Assembly (NCBI GenBank): GCA_031277685.1 | Contig: JAITLV010000328.1 | Span: 1 to 54,220, forward strand | Source of the DNA: Sphingobacterium sp. | Lineage (GTDB): Bacteria; Bacteroidota; Bacteroidia; Sphingobacteriales; Sphingobacteriaceae | Reading direction: 5' to 3' | DNA: 54,220 bases | In this document: piece after piece, positions 8,944 through 19,188 of the stretch | Layout of the letters: the number at the start of each line of letters is the position of its first letter | How positions within the stretch are numbered: the first letter of the stretch is position 1 | The notes under the pieces: generated by a model | What the model was told of the DNA's origin: nothing | Database searches by the model: none | What the model saw: only the letters and a program-made list of their open reading frames with translations | Made by a program: the position numbers and the translations under genes

Positions 8944-9792
8944 ATGAAAATTAGAAAAAAAACGATAGCACTTTGCGTAATTTTTAGCATTGGAAGTGGC
9001 TTATTTGTTCAAGGACAGGTGGGAATCAATACGACAGAACCAAAATCAACTCTGGATATTGCAGGGAATGCCGATCAATCAGATATTACTGATGGTATAA
9101 TTGCCCCCAGGATAACAGGAACTCAACTGAAAAATAAAGATGATCGATATACAGCTGATCAAGATGGAGCAATAGTATACGTCACACAAGGTCTGGCAGT
9201 TTCAGATACGACGGAAAGAACCAGAACTGTTCTTAGAAAAGGATATTACAATTTTGATGCTTCGAGAGGAACTGTAGGTGAATGGGTAAGGATGTTTGAT
9301 AATGCACCGACAGTTCTTTCTGGTGCGAATGCCTCAAATGCTCATACGGGTGCAGCGGTAATTGTCAGTGCAGCTAACAATAATACTGGAAATGCTTCAT
9401 TATTAACCCGTACATTCACGGTAACAGAGCGATCTTTAGTAACATTTAGTATATCTGTACCAGTTAACCAAATTCTAAATGCAAATGGATCGAATTTAAC
9501 AGACGGAACTTCCAAGAATTATGGATTTAATCTAGTTTTAACCGGCGGAGGTTTAAACAATTATTTGTTTACTAGGCAAGGTGCAGCTTTTTCCAATGGT
9601 GGTAATAGTTATACCACGGGTATATTTCAACTAAATTCGACAAGGTCAATAGTCTTGGAGCCTGGAAATTATACTGCGGATCTAAAGGTTTATGTGTATG
9701 CTAGAGATGCTACCGGTATTCGAGCATCTTTTGGTGGTACGGGAGTTGGAGTCGATACTGTAATTGATATCATAGGTGTTGCAATATTATAA
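8944..9792 (+). CDS. Secreted 'VGINT-EP' surface protein
   Basis: 282 residues. Signal peptide in the first ~25 residues (KTIALCVIFSIGSGLFVQG), followed by QVGINTTEPKSTLDIAG, the family's mature start, and GIIAPRITGTQL, the counterpart of the 'KGLLLPR' motif. The C-terminal ~150 residues are rich in Gly, Asn, Thr and Ser and alternate hydrophobic strands, ending VIDIIGVAIL, which suggests a beta-sandwich or jelly-roll fold. No catalytic motif or sorting domain is visible. Probably exported to the surface. The AraC gene at 9959 follows on the same strand. Confidence 0.8.
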   Translation: MKIRKKTIALCVIFSIGSGLFVQGQVGINTTEPKSTLDIAGNADQSDITDGIIAPRITGTQLKNKDDRYTADQDGAIVYVTQGLAVSDTTERTRTVLRKGYYNFDASRGTVGEWVRMFDNAPTVLSGANASNAHTGAAVIVSAANNNTGNASLLTRTFTVTERSLVTFSISVPVNQILNANGSNLTDGTSKNYGFNLVLTGGGLNNYLFTRQGAAFSNGGNSYTTGIFQLNSTRSIVLEPGNYTADLKVYVYARDATGIRASFGGTGVGVDTVIDIIGVAIL

Positions 9793-9958
9793 GCTTTTTA
9801 TTTAAAGCATTTGCAGTTAAAATAATATTCTTGAACTAAGTTTTTTGAAGGAATACCCTCAATACTTATCGCATCAATTATTTTTGGTAAGTTTTTGATG
9901 TCGAGCTGTTACGATTTATTATTGTCTCTATTGTATCAGCTGCCCTATTTTTTAAGCT

Positions 9959-10789
9959 ATGAAATATATTGAGAAGCATTTAGATTTGGAATTTAAAATG
10001 GAAAATAATTTGACCTACATTCCGTTATCTGGATCAAGTGTGGTTCATAATTTTCGTTCACCGGATTTCTATGTATTCATTTTGTTTGAGAAATGTAGTG
10101 GTGTACATACAATTGATTTTGTAGAATATGAACAAAGGAATAATCAAATCCATATCTCATTCCCTGGGCAGATTCATTCTTGGAATACTGGAGCCGATAC
10201 ACAAGGTCATAAATTAATCGTTTCAAAGGAGTTCATAGAGAAGTATGCTCCCGAAACTAAATTTTCCTACCTTCATATAAATGATCAGCCTGTAATAGAT
10301 ATTCCCCCGGAGGTGTGCAGAAATCTATCTGAAGAATTCGATTCTTTACAAAAGGAAATGAACACTTGTTGCATTGCTTGGAATATTATAAATTTAAAGG
10401 CACAAGTCATTCTAACTAGAATTAACAATTGTTTTAAGAAGCCTATTAAAAGGACTCCACAAAACAGGGCCCACTTGATTATAAATAACTTTATTGACCT
10501 TATAGATTATAATTACGTTGAATACAAAACTGTATCACATTACGCTAACATACTGGCTGTGACTCCAAACTATCTGAACATAATATCAAAACGTATCTTA
10601 GGTATCTCTGCGAAGGAGGTTATTGATAGGAGAGTTACACTGGAATGTAAAAGGCTTCTATTGGGATCAAGTTATTCAATCAAAGAAATTTCGAATATAT
10701 TGTGTTTTACTTCAAGCATAACTTTTGCTGCATATTTCTTTTCGAAAACAGGAATGTACCCGAAGAAATATAGAACTTCAAATATGTAA
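9959..10789 (+). CDS. AraC-family transcriptional regulator
   Basis: 276 residues, close paralogue of the product at 11605. The sensor half has FRSPDFYVFILFEKCSG, HTIDFVEYE and HISFPGQIHSWNTG. The DNA-binding half has YANILAVTPNYLNIISKR and SIKEISNILCFTSSITFAAY, with closing TGMYPKKYR. The gene begins 166 bp after the secreted protein at 8944. The gap has no obvious strong terminator, so the two could be cotranscribed. Ligand unknown. Confidence 0.92.
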   Translation: MKYIEKHLDLEFKMENNLTYIPLSGSSVVHNFRSPDFYVFILFEKCSGVHTIDFVEYEQRNNQIHISFPGQIHSWNTGADTQGHKLIVSKEFIEKYAPETKFSYLHINDQPVIDIPPEVCRNLSEEFDSLQKEMNTCCIAWNIINLKAQVILTRINNCFKKPIKRTPQNRAHLIINNFIDLIDYNYVEYKTVSHYANILAVTPNYLNIISKRILGISAKEVIDRRVTLECKRLLLGSSYSIKEISNILCFTSSITFAAYFFSKTGMYPKKYRTSNM

Positions 10790-11604
10790 TTGGAAGGTTA
10801 TATGAGTAATAGCTGAAAGTTCTCCTTTACAATAAAATAGTGTTATAAAATCCATTAATACCCGAAATATTTAATAAAAGAAGATTATGATTTTTAATTC
10901 TGGTATCAATTAAGTCAGGATTAGTTTAATTCTTATGAACAATGCTTTAATTAAATTAAAGCATTATAGACCAATAGTTTTATTAGATCTAAGTTAAGCA
11001 TGTAATGGGACTGGGACCGATCTTCTTACTTTTTTATCTATTTAGTGTAAATTAATTAACTATATAGATTATTAATTGCAGTTATCTCATATTGTATGAT
11101 TTATATTTGTTGCAATGAAAAGTCCTACGGATTCTTAATTGTTAAATACAAAAGGCTCCATATACACACGAGCTATCTTAGACATTCATACGTTAAAACA
11201 AGCTTGGAAGGGTTTATCGCAGAACAGATAAACCCTTTCTAAGTTAAGTAAGTAAACCCTTTTTAGTGAGGTGGTTTTGTGCTATATTTATATTAGACCA
11301 TACAAGTCTTTATTGTAGGAATTTTTAATGACTATCTTGGATAAATCTTTCAGCGAGTCTATAAAGTCACTCTATACATTCCATTGGACGCAGTTATGAT
11401 TACTATTAAGAATGTAGATGATGAAGTACTTATATAATCAGGGATTTCGTAAATTTTTCGCTCAGATTTCTATCCTGTGTTTACAGGATATTGTTTTTAC
11501 CTTGTTAAGGTTAAATTTCTACTGTGGCGTATTGTTTGATAATGTAAAATACTAGTGTATGGGTTTACTTTTATTAAATATTCTAATTTAAGTCGTTCAC
11601 GAGT
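10790..11604. other. Gene-poor intergenic region with a terminator-like hairpin
   Basis: About 815 bp without a supported gene. AAGGGTTTATC (11208-11218) pairs with GATAAACCCTT (11227-11237), an 11-bp stem followed by TCT. It is a good terminator shape but has no gene directly before it, so it may be left over from a lost gene. A second inverted repeat of the form AATGCTTTAATT ... AATTAAAGCATT lies near 10942-10968. Confidence 0.5.
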
Positions 11605-12465
11605 ATGAAATTTATTGAAAAGAATTTAGAGGAGGAAGCTAACATAAAGAACAGCTTAACATATATTCCACTTGCAGGACTAAGCGAGGAGGAAAACTTC
11701 CGTTCACCTGATTTTTATGTCTTCATTTTATTTGAGAAATGCATAGGTACGCATTTTATTGATTTTGTTGAGTATGAAGAGAAAGACAATCAAGTTCATA
11801 TCTCTTTTCCTGGGCAAATTCATTCGTGGAAAACGGGTGCTTCCGCAAGGGGACATAAGTTAATTGTCTCCAAAGAATTTGTAGAGAAGTATACTCCTGA
11901 AACTAAGTTCTCATATCTGCAGATAAATGATCATCCGGTGATTGATATTTCCCCAGAAGAGTGTAAAAAATTATCTGCGGAATTTAAGATGTTAAAAAAA
12001 GAATTAGCATCCACAGCTGTAGAATGGAATATTGTTAATCTAAGGGCACAGGTAATTATTACAAGAATTAATAATTATTTGAATAAGTATATTAGACCTC
12101 TTCAGCAGAATAGAATTCATATGCTTGTCAATAATTTTATCGATTTAATTGATACGGGATTTGTTGAAAATAAGATGGTTTCATATTACGCCAAAAGATT
12201 GGCAGTAACCCCTAACTATCTCAATATTATAACAAAGCGCTACTTGGGTATTTCTGCTAAAGAAGTGATTGATAGGAGGTTGATTTTGGAAAGTAAAAGA
12301 CTTTTATTGGGATCTAATTTTTCCATTAAGGAAATTGCTGATAAATTGTGTTTTTCATCCAGTATTACTTTTGCGGCATATTTCTCTTCCAAAACAGGCA
12401 TGTATCCAAAAAAATATAGGGATATGGAAATTGTAACGGAAAACGAGCAAGGGGTTAGTAAATAA
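11605..12465 (+). CDS. AraC-family transcriptional regulator
   Basis: 286 residues, very similar along its whole length to the product at 9959 (shared FRSPDFYVFILFEKC, HISFPGQIHSW, GHKLIVSKEF and TPNYLNII-KR-LGISAKEVI segments), so a recent duplicate. Two C-terminal helix-turn-helix units are present (YYAKRLAVTPNYLNI; SIKEIADKLCFSSSITFAAY). It carries a ~15-residue acidic tail the paralogue lacks. It is convergent with the gene at 12487, only 21 bp between stops. There is no surface-protein gene beside it, unlike most other AraC genes here. Confidence 0.92.
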   Translation: MKFIEKNLEEEANIKNSLTYIPLAGLSEEENFRSPDFYVFILFEKCIGTHFIDFVEYEEKDNQVHISFPGQIHSWKTGASARGHKLIVSKEFVEKYTPETKFSYLQINDHPVIDISPEECKKLSAEFKMLKKELASTAVEWNIVNLRAQVIITRINNYLNKYIRPLQQNRIHMLVNNFIDLIDTGFVENKMVSYYAKRLAVTPNYLNIITKRYLGISAKEVIDRRLILESKRLLLGSNFSIKEIADKLCFSSSITFAAYFSSKTGMYPKKYRDMEIVTENEQGVSK

Positions 12466-12486
12466 GCTTTTCATTTTTGTTCGTTA

Positions 12487-13401
12487 TTATATATTTTTTG
12501 TTAGGCTGTGATCACCATGTGAATTTTGCATATTTATTTTAAATTCTATAGGGGATAGTCCAAGATGTTTTTTTATGCATTTGGCAAATGAAGTATAGCA
12601 ATTGAATCCCGATTCTATTGCAATTTCAAAGAGAGTCTTATCACTATTATTCAGATTGTTAATCTCATCTCTAATTATGTTTATTAATTGGATTTGAATG
12701 CATATTTTCGCTGTTTTTCCAAAATGCTTTTTGCATAATACATTGAGGTGATTAGACGAGACTCCGAGTCTATCTGCATAAAATTTAACTGAGTTCTCGT
12801 TTTGACAATGCTTTTTAATCAGTATTATAAAATTGACCAGAATAGCAGGGGGCATTTGGCTTCCATGTTCATTGAGGATATTCTCTATCTCTCTACTGAT
12901 TATTTGGACAATGATTTTACTTTTAATAAACATGATATTATCATCAATTACATGCAGATGGGTGTTTCTTTGTAATAATCCTATTTCCTCACATTCCTTA
13001 ACTAATTTATTGAAAATGCGGGTGTTGAGGGGTATAACGGGGAATTTTTTATATACTGTTTCATTAAACTGAAAAAATATCCTTATGGCTTCATACCATT
13101 CCTGACTTATTACTAGCTGATGAACAATTGTTGTGCTATCATAATTCCAATAATGTTTTTGTTCAGGAAATATAATATGCGCCTGATTTTTATGTATCTG
13201 ATATTCAGTGTCATCTATGATGTGGATTCCCGCCCCATTTTCAAACAAGATAACTATAAAAAAGTCAGTCCGAACTGGAAAATCAAACCTGCACAGTTCG
13301 TTAGCTACAGCCTTATGATAGATTATATTTTTATAGATACCGGTTTTTTTCTGAAGTGTTGAAATATGTGCTACTTCCGTATACGAATTTTTGTGCTGCA
13401 T
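12487..13401 (-). CDS. AraC-family transcriptional regulator
   Basis: 304 residues. The sensor part has the subfamily pattern in weaker form: FFIVILFENGAGIHIID and AHIIFPEQKHYWNYD. The DNA-binding part has VKFYADRLGVSSNHLNVLC and LFEIAIESGFNCYTSFAKC, with closing GLSPIEFK. It starts 25 bp downstream of the AraC gene at 13427-14227 on the same strand, so two AraC regulators probably form one operon, an uncommon arrangement. Confidence 0.9.
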   Translation of the reverse strand: MQHKNSYTEVAHISTLQKKTGIYKNIIYHKAVANELCRFDFPVRTDFFIVILFENGAGIHIIDDTEYQIHKNQAHIIFPEQKHYWNYDSTTIVHQLVISQEWYEAIRIFFQFNETVYKKFPVIPLNTRIFNKLVKECEEIGLLQRNTHLHVIDDNIMFIKSKIIVQIISREIENILNEHGSQMPPAILVNFIILIKKHCQNENSVKFYADRLGVSSNHLNVLCKKHFGKTAKICIQIQLINIIRDEINNLNNSDKTLFEIAIESGFNCYTSFAKCIKKHLGLSPIEFKINMQNSHGDHSLTKNI

Positions 13402-13426
13402 TAGAGGTTAGATTTATAAAGTTATT

Positions 13427-14227
13427 CTAAGTTTTTCCATCTGTCTTGAGGCTATCAACAAAATCTTTCGGAGACAGTCCTGTATTATTTTTAAAGAAGG
13501 TGGAAAACGTTGAAAGATCATTGAAATTAAAAGCATAAGAGATTTCCTTAATTGACTTTGTAGAAAGTGCTAGTATTGAAGCAATATTGGCTATGATTTC
13601 GTTATTGATGAGTGAACTTGCGCTCTTCCCAAATTTCTTTTTACATACCATATTTAAATAATTAGGACTAACATCGAGACGGTCGGCATAAAATTTTACT
13701 GTCCTTTCCTTCATAGAAAATTCAATAATCAAAGTTAGAAAATCGATGACCACTATTTCAGATGATCTATTATGCTGATTGGAGGAAAATTGCTCTATTG
13801 CTTCCTTCCCAATCATCAAACAAATAATTCTAAGACGGGCATAAATTGATTTCCAGAATCCACGACAATTGGCTATATATTTGGAAATTAGTGAGATTTC
13901 CTTAACGAATCTTGAGAAAGTTAATTCCGACAAGTTGAACTGATGATGTGTACGATAGAAAGAAGCAGGAAGTAAAAGTAGACTTTCTATAATATCATAG
14001 ATTTTTTCTGATATTCTCAATTCATAAAGTTTTTGCCCATATCTACTGTCTATATTTAGACTATAGTGAACTCTGGGCAGTTTCAAATATAATCTACAAT
14101 GCTTTTTGCCAGCATTTTCTTCTTCTAGAAGGAAAATTGAAAATGAATCTTCAATACTTTTCCTATATTTTCCTGAAAAGTCAATCTCAGTCAATGAGAT
14201 GTCTCCTGGCTTAAAATACATATCCAT
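13427..14227 (-). CDS. AraC-family transcriptional regulator
   Basis: 266 residues. The C-terminal half is typical (VKFYADRLDVSPNYLNMVC; SIKEISYAFNFNDLSTFSTFF; GLSPKDFV). The N-terminal half is short and poorly conserved, and the FPGQ/HSW sensor motif is replaced by YLKLPRVHYSLN, so the signal sensed may differ or be lost. The first codons used here (MDMYFKPGD) are the only ATG choice near the frame's start. First gene of a two-gene operon with the regulator at 12487. Confidence 0.85.
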   Translation of the reverse strand: MDMYFKPGDISLTEIDFSGKYRKSIEDSFSIFLLEEENAGKKHCRLYLKLPRVHYSLNIDSRYGQKLYELRISEKIYDIIESLLLLPASFYRTHHQFNLSELTFSRFVKEISLISKYIANCRGFWKSIYARLRIICLMIGKEAIEQFSSNQHNRSSEIVVIDFLTLIIEFSMKERTVKFYADRLDVSPNYLNMVCKKKFGKSASSLINNEIIANIASILALSTKSIKEISYAFNFNDLSTFSTFFKNNTGLSPKDFVDSLKTDGKT

Positions 14228-14948
14228 AACCTAATTAGTTTCTAAATTTGGTGAGTATTGTAATTATAGCTTTTTGAGTACAATTCATCTTTACTAGAAA
14301 AGTCTGAAATTCATATGTAGGAGATAGATACGACTATTCTATTCCTTGAAAAACAAAAATTGCAATAACTACATTCGCAAAGTTAGAGGCTTGGTAAATT
14401 TCAATCATCATGAATATTATTCTAAAGCATAATCAAATTATAATTTAATAGAGTTTTTTCCAGTGCTAAATAAGTGGAGTTATTTTTATATAATGTGCAA
14501 TCAGAATAAAATAGATTCCTTATTTGGCTTACCTCCAGATGGAAATGAATCATTAAGCAGTATAAAAATCCAAAGCAGCTAACAATGAATGTTGAATTAA
14601 AATAATTAAGTTGTGATAGCTGCTTGGATCAAAACTAATAAAAGATCATGATGACAAATATAGTGGGCGATGCGGAGTTAATAATCACTAATTTCAATGC
14701 AGTATTTTATCAAATTACATCGTAATATGATGAATTTTTCATGATTTGCGACAGTGGAGGTGATCGATTCTGTCCAGATAGGTTTACTTCTGTATTTCAA
14801 GTGAAATTTTTTTTTATTTTTGCTTTTATCATGAAAAATCTAATAACACGACATCATTATCAATTTTAAAGGAGGTTATTACTGATGAAGCTAATGAATA
14901 TTTTGCATAAATTTTTTATATCTGAAATATATGTGTCGTTGGTTATAT
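14228..14948. other. Intergenic region, nothing recognised
   Basis: About 720 AT-rich bases between minus-strand genes. Overlapping frames exist at its right edge but lie antisense or out of frame to the membrane protein at 14949. No RNA gene, clear terminator or repeat was seen. Confidence 0.5.
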
Positions 14949-15806
14949 TTATTTTTTCAACAAAGGAGCTGGTTTGTTTAATATACAGAGAAACATCATT
15001 AAGGTGAATATACTGTAGAAAACAAGATTTGAAGAGCCAGCAAAATTTAAGAGTATCGAAAGCCCAAGACAAAGGATAGAAAATGTCGAAATAATAATGG
15101 TCATTGCTAAGGTAAGCCATAACTTTGGTCTTCGTTGCAAGAATTCACCACGTATTAAACTAACTAATAAAAGGATCGGAACTACCAATTCAAAGATGCC
15201 GATCAGGATGATGGTCATAGAAGTCCCCCCAGGTAGCGAAGAAATGAAGCTCGATTCAAACATCTCAATATATCTTATTCGGAATGACTCACCACCAAAG
15301 ATTTTTGCCCATCCTGGTACTCCCATCGTATATATAAGTACTGCATACCAAGGAAGTAAATAGATGTCTTTAAGCACTAGCAGTGATTGGCTAGCCTGAT
15401 TATTAAGGTGGAAAAGAAGCATATAAAGAAGGGTAGTAAAAAAGAAAAGGTTTGCAGCTCCTTGCTGATTAGAATGGATTCTGACTATGGCACCAAACAA
15501 TGCAATACTAAGGATTGCTATGAAAATTGCATACCTCATTACAGTATATTGATTGGAACCATTGAAATGTTCCTTTTTAACTAGTGATATAAAAAAAAGA
15601 GAGGCTGCGAAAAAGGATAAAACGCCTACGCATTTCAAGGCTAACCAAAATGGATATGTTGAGGATCCTTTTTGTTGTTTGGATAGAAAATTTAGGTAAT
15701 CATCTAAATGAGCTGATTCGCCAAAGGTCAGACCATATCCATGAAAAGCGAAAAACGAAAGTAGAAGTACGCTGATCAGAGCAAAAACGTATTGATTAGG
15801 TTTCAT
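14949..15806 (-). CDS. Multi-pass inner-membrane protein, possibly DoxX-like
   Basis: 285 residues with about seven hydrophobic segments and no signal for export. The segment GVPGWAKIFGGESFRIRYIE followed by a PGGTSMTIILIGIFELVVP helix resembles the DoxX/MauE-type pattern (G-x-x-K-I-F ... lPg ... GI-E). The resemblance is limited, so the family is only suggested. The gene lies 77 bp downstream of the AraC gene at 15884 on the same strand, so it is probably cotranscribed with or controlled by that regulator. Substrate or activity unknown. Confidence 0.65.
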   Translation of the reverse strand: MKPNQYVFALISVLLLSFFAFHGYGLTFGESAHLDDYLNFLSKQQKGSSTYPFWLALKCVGVLSFFAASLFFISLVKKEHFNGSNQYTVMRYAIFIAILSIALFGAIVRIHSNQQGAANLFFFTTLLYMLLFHLNNQASQSLLVLKDIYLLPWYAVLIYTMGVPGWAKIFGGESFRIRYIEMFESSFISSLPGGTSMTIILIGIFELVVPILLLVSLIRGEFLQRRPKLWLTLAMTIIISTFSILCLGLSILLNFAGSSNLVFYSIFTLMMFLCILNKPAPLLKK

Positions 15807-15883
15807 ATTTTTATTGCAAATTTGAGATTTATAATTAATCTATCATTTGCACTACTGGGTAATAGTTTGGTATTATTGCGTAA

Positions 15884-16768
15884 CTAAAGTCTATTTTTTG
15901 TTCTAAAATACGCTGGAGTGATGCCAGAAAGTTTTTTAAAGAACCTTACGAAGTATGAAATATCTTTAAAACCTAAATGGTAAGATACTTCACTTATTGT
16001 CAAAGTACTAAATAGTAATTTTCTTTTTATCTCCAGAAGAAGCCGATCCTTCAGCCATTCCTTGGGGGTTATATCAGTGACGTTCCTGAAGGAATTCTGA
16101 AGCGTACGTGGTGATACATTGAGATAATCAGCGTATTGTTTGACTGTCCAGTGTTCATGAAGTTTTTTTTCTACTACAGATTTAAATGATGAAATAAGCA
16201 GAATTTCCCGGCTCATTACAGCTGTTTTATATTCTGGCTCCAACAGTCTTTCTGCCATTAAAAGCATCGTGAATAAATGATTACAGAGAAGATCACCCTG
16301 ATATTGGTCCACTGGAGATTTCAGTTCTTTAACGATGGCATTATAAAGATAATTAAATTCAAGCATGTTTTTTTTGATATCAAATTGACTTATTTTAATT
16401 GCAACATTAAAAAGTGGAGAACGGCTGAGAAATTTTTGATGAAGTTCAGTTCTATTGAAAAAGTCTGCTGTGAAAACGACTGTATTAGCATCATATCCCT
16501 CGCTAGGGTCAAAACTATGGATCTGTCCAGGAGTAATGATCAACATTTTCCCCGGACTTACATCAACTTCATTAAAATCTACCATATGTTTACCGTGGCC
16601 AGAGGTAAATAAGCATACCATATAGAAGTCTAAACGATGTGGAATAAATAATTGATGGGGTTTTCGTGAAAGCCTCTCTTTTACAGTTGTTGCATTGATT
16701 CTTTGGACTGGATTGAATGTGTGTAAAAAATTATACTTGGTTAATTCCTCCATTGTATTTATTTTCAA
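15884..16768 (-). CDS. AraC-family transcriptional regulator with cupin sensor
   Basis: 294 residues of a different AraC branch from the FPGQ subfamily at 6533. The N-terminus has a standard AraC-binding cupin (RLDFYMVCLFTSGHGKHMVD; GKMLIITPGQIHSFDP). The C-terminus has WTVKQYADYLNVSPRTLQNS and TISEVSYHLGFKDISYFVRF, with closing GITPAYFR. This pattern is common for regulators of a neighbouring transporter or enzyme gene, and the membrane protein at 14949 follows in the same direction. Confidence 0.92.
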   Translation of the reverse strand: MKINTMEELTKYNFLHTFNPVQRINATTVKERLSRKPHQLFIPHRLDFYMVCLFTSGHGKHMVDFNEVDVSPGKMLIITPGQIHSFDPSEGYDANTVVFTADFFNRTELHQKFLSRSPLFNVAIKISQFDIKKNMLEFNYLYNAIVKELKSPVDQYQGDLLCNHLFTMLLMAERLLEPEYKTAVMSREILLISSFKSVVEKKLHEHWTVKQYADYLNVSPRTLQNSFRNVTDITPKEWLKDRLLLEIKRKLLFSTLTISEVSYHLGFKDISYFVRFFKKLSGITPAYFRTKNRL

Positions 16769-17064
16769 ATATTTGAAAAATCTATTTCTTAAGTTTTTAC
16801 TGTTGTTTAGCCATACAGTTATTGTATAAACGAAGTTATACTATATGTTAAAATGCTATAGGGGTGTTTTATTCAAATGTTTCATGAAATTACAACATAA
16901 TAATATTAAAGCTACCTGTTAACTTTATATAGCAATCAAAGTAAGTTTAATGTTATATTTTCGTCAATAATTGCATTGAAAATAATTACTTCATTGATGA
17001 CTGAAATTGGTAATTTGTAAAGTAATTCGGTTACTTATTTTAAAGTAGCCATAGATATTCAGGT

Positions 17065-17973
17065 ATGAAGGATAAACAATCAGTCATTGAAAGTAAAGCA
17101 ATGCTAATGGGAGGCATGGTATATTTGACATTAGGAGTTGCGGCTTGGATAGTGTATTCACTGTCTAATTCTGAAGCAATATTGCTAGAGGGTAACTATA
17201 ATATAGTAAATGCTTTAGCTAGCTTCATCGGTTTCTATGTGGTCAGTATTAAAAATAGGTCTACCACTACATTCCCCTTAGGTCAATTTATTTACGAAGC
17301 CCTCTATTCTTTGGTTAAAGGGGTACTGATACTTGGTATCCTAACAGCTGCTTTATGGGAGAACGGTTTTAAAATTATTAAATTTCTAACAAGAGGAGAA
17401 ACTCATGAAATCAATACAGGGCCCATCGGCGGACTTGTAATACTGTCAGTTTTTTTATCATTCGGCTTGGTGCGGTATTATAAATGGCAGAATCAAAAAA
17501 TTGGAAATCGAAGCAGTATGCTTGTAACAGATACAAAAGGAGCAATTATCGATGGGTATCTTTCACTGTTCGCAGGAGGTTCGCTTCTTCTGATGATCTA
17601 TATCGGCAGGATATTTCCAGCAGTGAGCTTTTTACAATATATTGGTGATGCGCTTGTTGTATTGATCTTTGAGATTATTATGATTAAAGAACCTATTCAT
17701 ATCATTCGTCAAAATTTTGTTGAACTTACAGGTGGTCAGATGCAATCGGAGAAAGAAAGAAGACGAATTATTGAAATTGTAGAATTAATGCCCAGAGAAG
17801 GTTTTGAAATTCAAGAGATTTATATATCGAAAACAGGCAGTCTTATTCTTGTCTTACTATATATTAGTGGTAAGGATATTGATCCTGAACAAATCAACGA
17901 GATTTACCGTCCCATTCTACAAAAAGAGCTGTGTCAAGTTTATGCTCATGCAAATGTGGAAATTTTGATTTAG
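17065..17973 (+). CDS. Cation diffusion facilitator-like transporter with atypical metal site
   Basis: 302 residues with about six membrane segments and a ~75-residue cytoplasmic C-terminal domain, the CDF architecture. The TM2 motif that normally reads DG-x-H-x-x-x-D is EGNYNIVNALAS here, and the TM5 HxxxD is GAIIDGYLS (only the Asp kept). The usual four-residue Zn site is therefore incomplete. A known subgroup annotated 'cation transporter' has DG-F-N at TM2, which this resembles. It may move a different ion or use another site. The ATG at 17065 gives a short basic N-terminus before TM1. It stands alone. Confidence 0.75.
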   Translation: MKDKQSVIESKAMLMGGMVYLTLGVAAWIVYSLSNSEAILLEGNYNIVNALASFIGFYVVSIKNRSTTTFPLGQFIYEALYSLVKGVLILGILTAALWENGFKIIKFLTRGETHEINTGPIGGLVILSVFLSFGLVRYYKWQNQKIGNRSSMLVTDTKGAIIDGYLSLFAGGSLLLMIYIGRIFPAVSFLQYIGDALVVLIFEIIMIKEPIHIIRQNFVELTGGQMQSEKERRRIIEIVELMPREGFEIQEIYISKTGSLILVLLYISGKDIDPEQINEIYRPILQKELCQVYAHANVEILI

Positions 17974-18735
17974 AAATTTATGATGTGGAATGTGGCCAGA
18001 ATGATAAAAGCACTGGCACTGTTATATTGGAGGGATAAGGGGATTGATTGGCAAAGCGGGCATTGTTTCAGCTCCTATAGCAATAAGAGGCATTGGTTAC
18101 TTTCAGAAGAAGGTCGGTTACCCATATAGTTTTGTTAATAGATTATCAAACCTTTTATGTCAGCAGAGTCTAATTATTATATTGTAAAACTATGTAAAGT
18201 ACCACGAATAGAATTTGGAGTACGATTATCTAAAAAACCGAAACAGTTGTTCTTTTTTGCTATATAACAACTGTTCAGTCTGTTGAAGAAACATAAAAGA
18301 TTCGATTGATACAAATTTACAGATACAAATATAATTTTGTGTATTATGATTTATTTATGTGGTTCTTGATTCTACAACAAAAACAGATGTGTTTACATTG
18401 TAATAGCACTATGATCAGTAAATACTGCGACCTCATTGACTTATCATTACTATTCAAAAGTTCACAATAAATATATATTAGCGGATATCTATATCTACTT
18501 TGTAAATAGATTTTTTAATGGTTTTTGTTAGTTATAATATCATAGTATATGTAACAATTGAAGGTTCTGGCGTTTTTTATTTCTGATTAGCAAAAAATTA
18601 TTGAATAATAGCGAATTGAATAATTTGTCTGACTTCAGTTGTTACAGTGAAAATAATTGATTGTTGTAATATGCTTATTTTTTGAAATAAAATGCATTAG
18701 CACTTTTTATACATTACTGTATATTTTTGATTACT
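17974..18735. other. Intergenic region with an inverted repeat
   Basis: About 760 bases without a supported gene. AACAGTTGTT (18242-18251) pairs with AACAACTGTT (18266-18275) across 14 bases; the loop is T-rich and no T-tract follows. It might be a weak terminator for the transporter gene or an operator. Confidence 0.4.
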
Positions 18736-19170
18736 ATGAATTACAAGGATTTACATATTGGAAGCTATATAAAAAATAAGGTGGTTGAAGATCAAGTGGA
18801 ACTGGATAGAATTATGACCTATTTTAAACTTAAGGAAGAAGAGATCATTGAAATGTACAATGAGAGTGAACTTTCAACAGGAATATTGCTTAAATGGTCG
18901 AAATTGCTTGAGTATGATTTCTTTAGGCTATATTCTCAACATTTGATTCTTTATTCTCCGCAAAAGGGAGAAAGAACTGAAAGAACATCCAGTGTTCTGC
19001 CGAATTTCAGAAAGAAGATTTATACTAAAGAGTTGATTGATTTCGTATTAGATCTTATAAGAACTGGGGAGAAGACAATGCAGGAAATTATTACTGATTA
19101 TAGGATTCCAAAAACAACATTATACAAATGGATTGATAAATACGCCATTGAAAATGGGAAACAAGACTAA
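18736..19170 (+). CDS. Small helix-turn-helix protein (Chryseobacterium-type, first of a pair)
   Basis: 144 residues from ATG 18736; a TTG three codons earlier is less likely. The N-terminal ~75 residues (IGSYIKNKVVEDQVELDRIM ... LLKWSKLLEYDFFRLYSQHL) form a helical domain I know from many Chryseobacterium genomes, where it is annotated as hypothetical or transposase-like. The C-terminal ~50 residues (TKELIDFVLDLIRTG ... IITDYRIPKTTLYKWIDKY) look like a helix-turn-helix of the transposase/homeodomain-like type. A catalytic domain is absent. The second gene starts 18 bp downstream. Possibly a DNA-binding regulator or a vestige of a transposase system. Confidence 0.75.
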   Translation: MNYKDLHIGSYIKNKVVEDQVELDRIMTYFKLKEEEIIEMYNESELSTGILLKWSKLLEYDFFRLYSQHLILYSPQKGERTERTSSVLPNFRKKIYTKELIDFVLDLIRTGEKTMQEIITDYRIPKTTLYKWIDKYAIENGKQD

Positions 19171-19188
19171 TCTAAATCTTAATAAAAG

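Noticed and set aside
14866..15120. 84-codon minus-strand frame
   Set aside because: Overlaps the 3' part of the membrane-protein gene at 14949 in another frame; a shadow.
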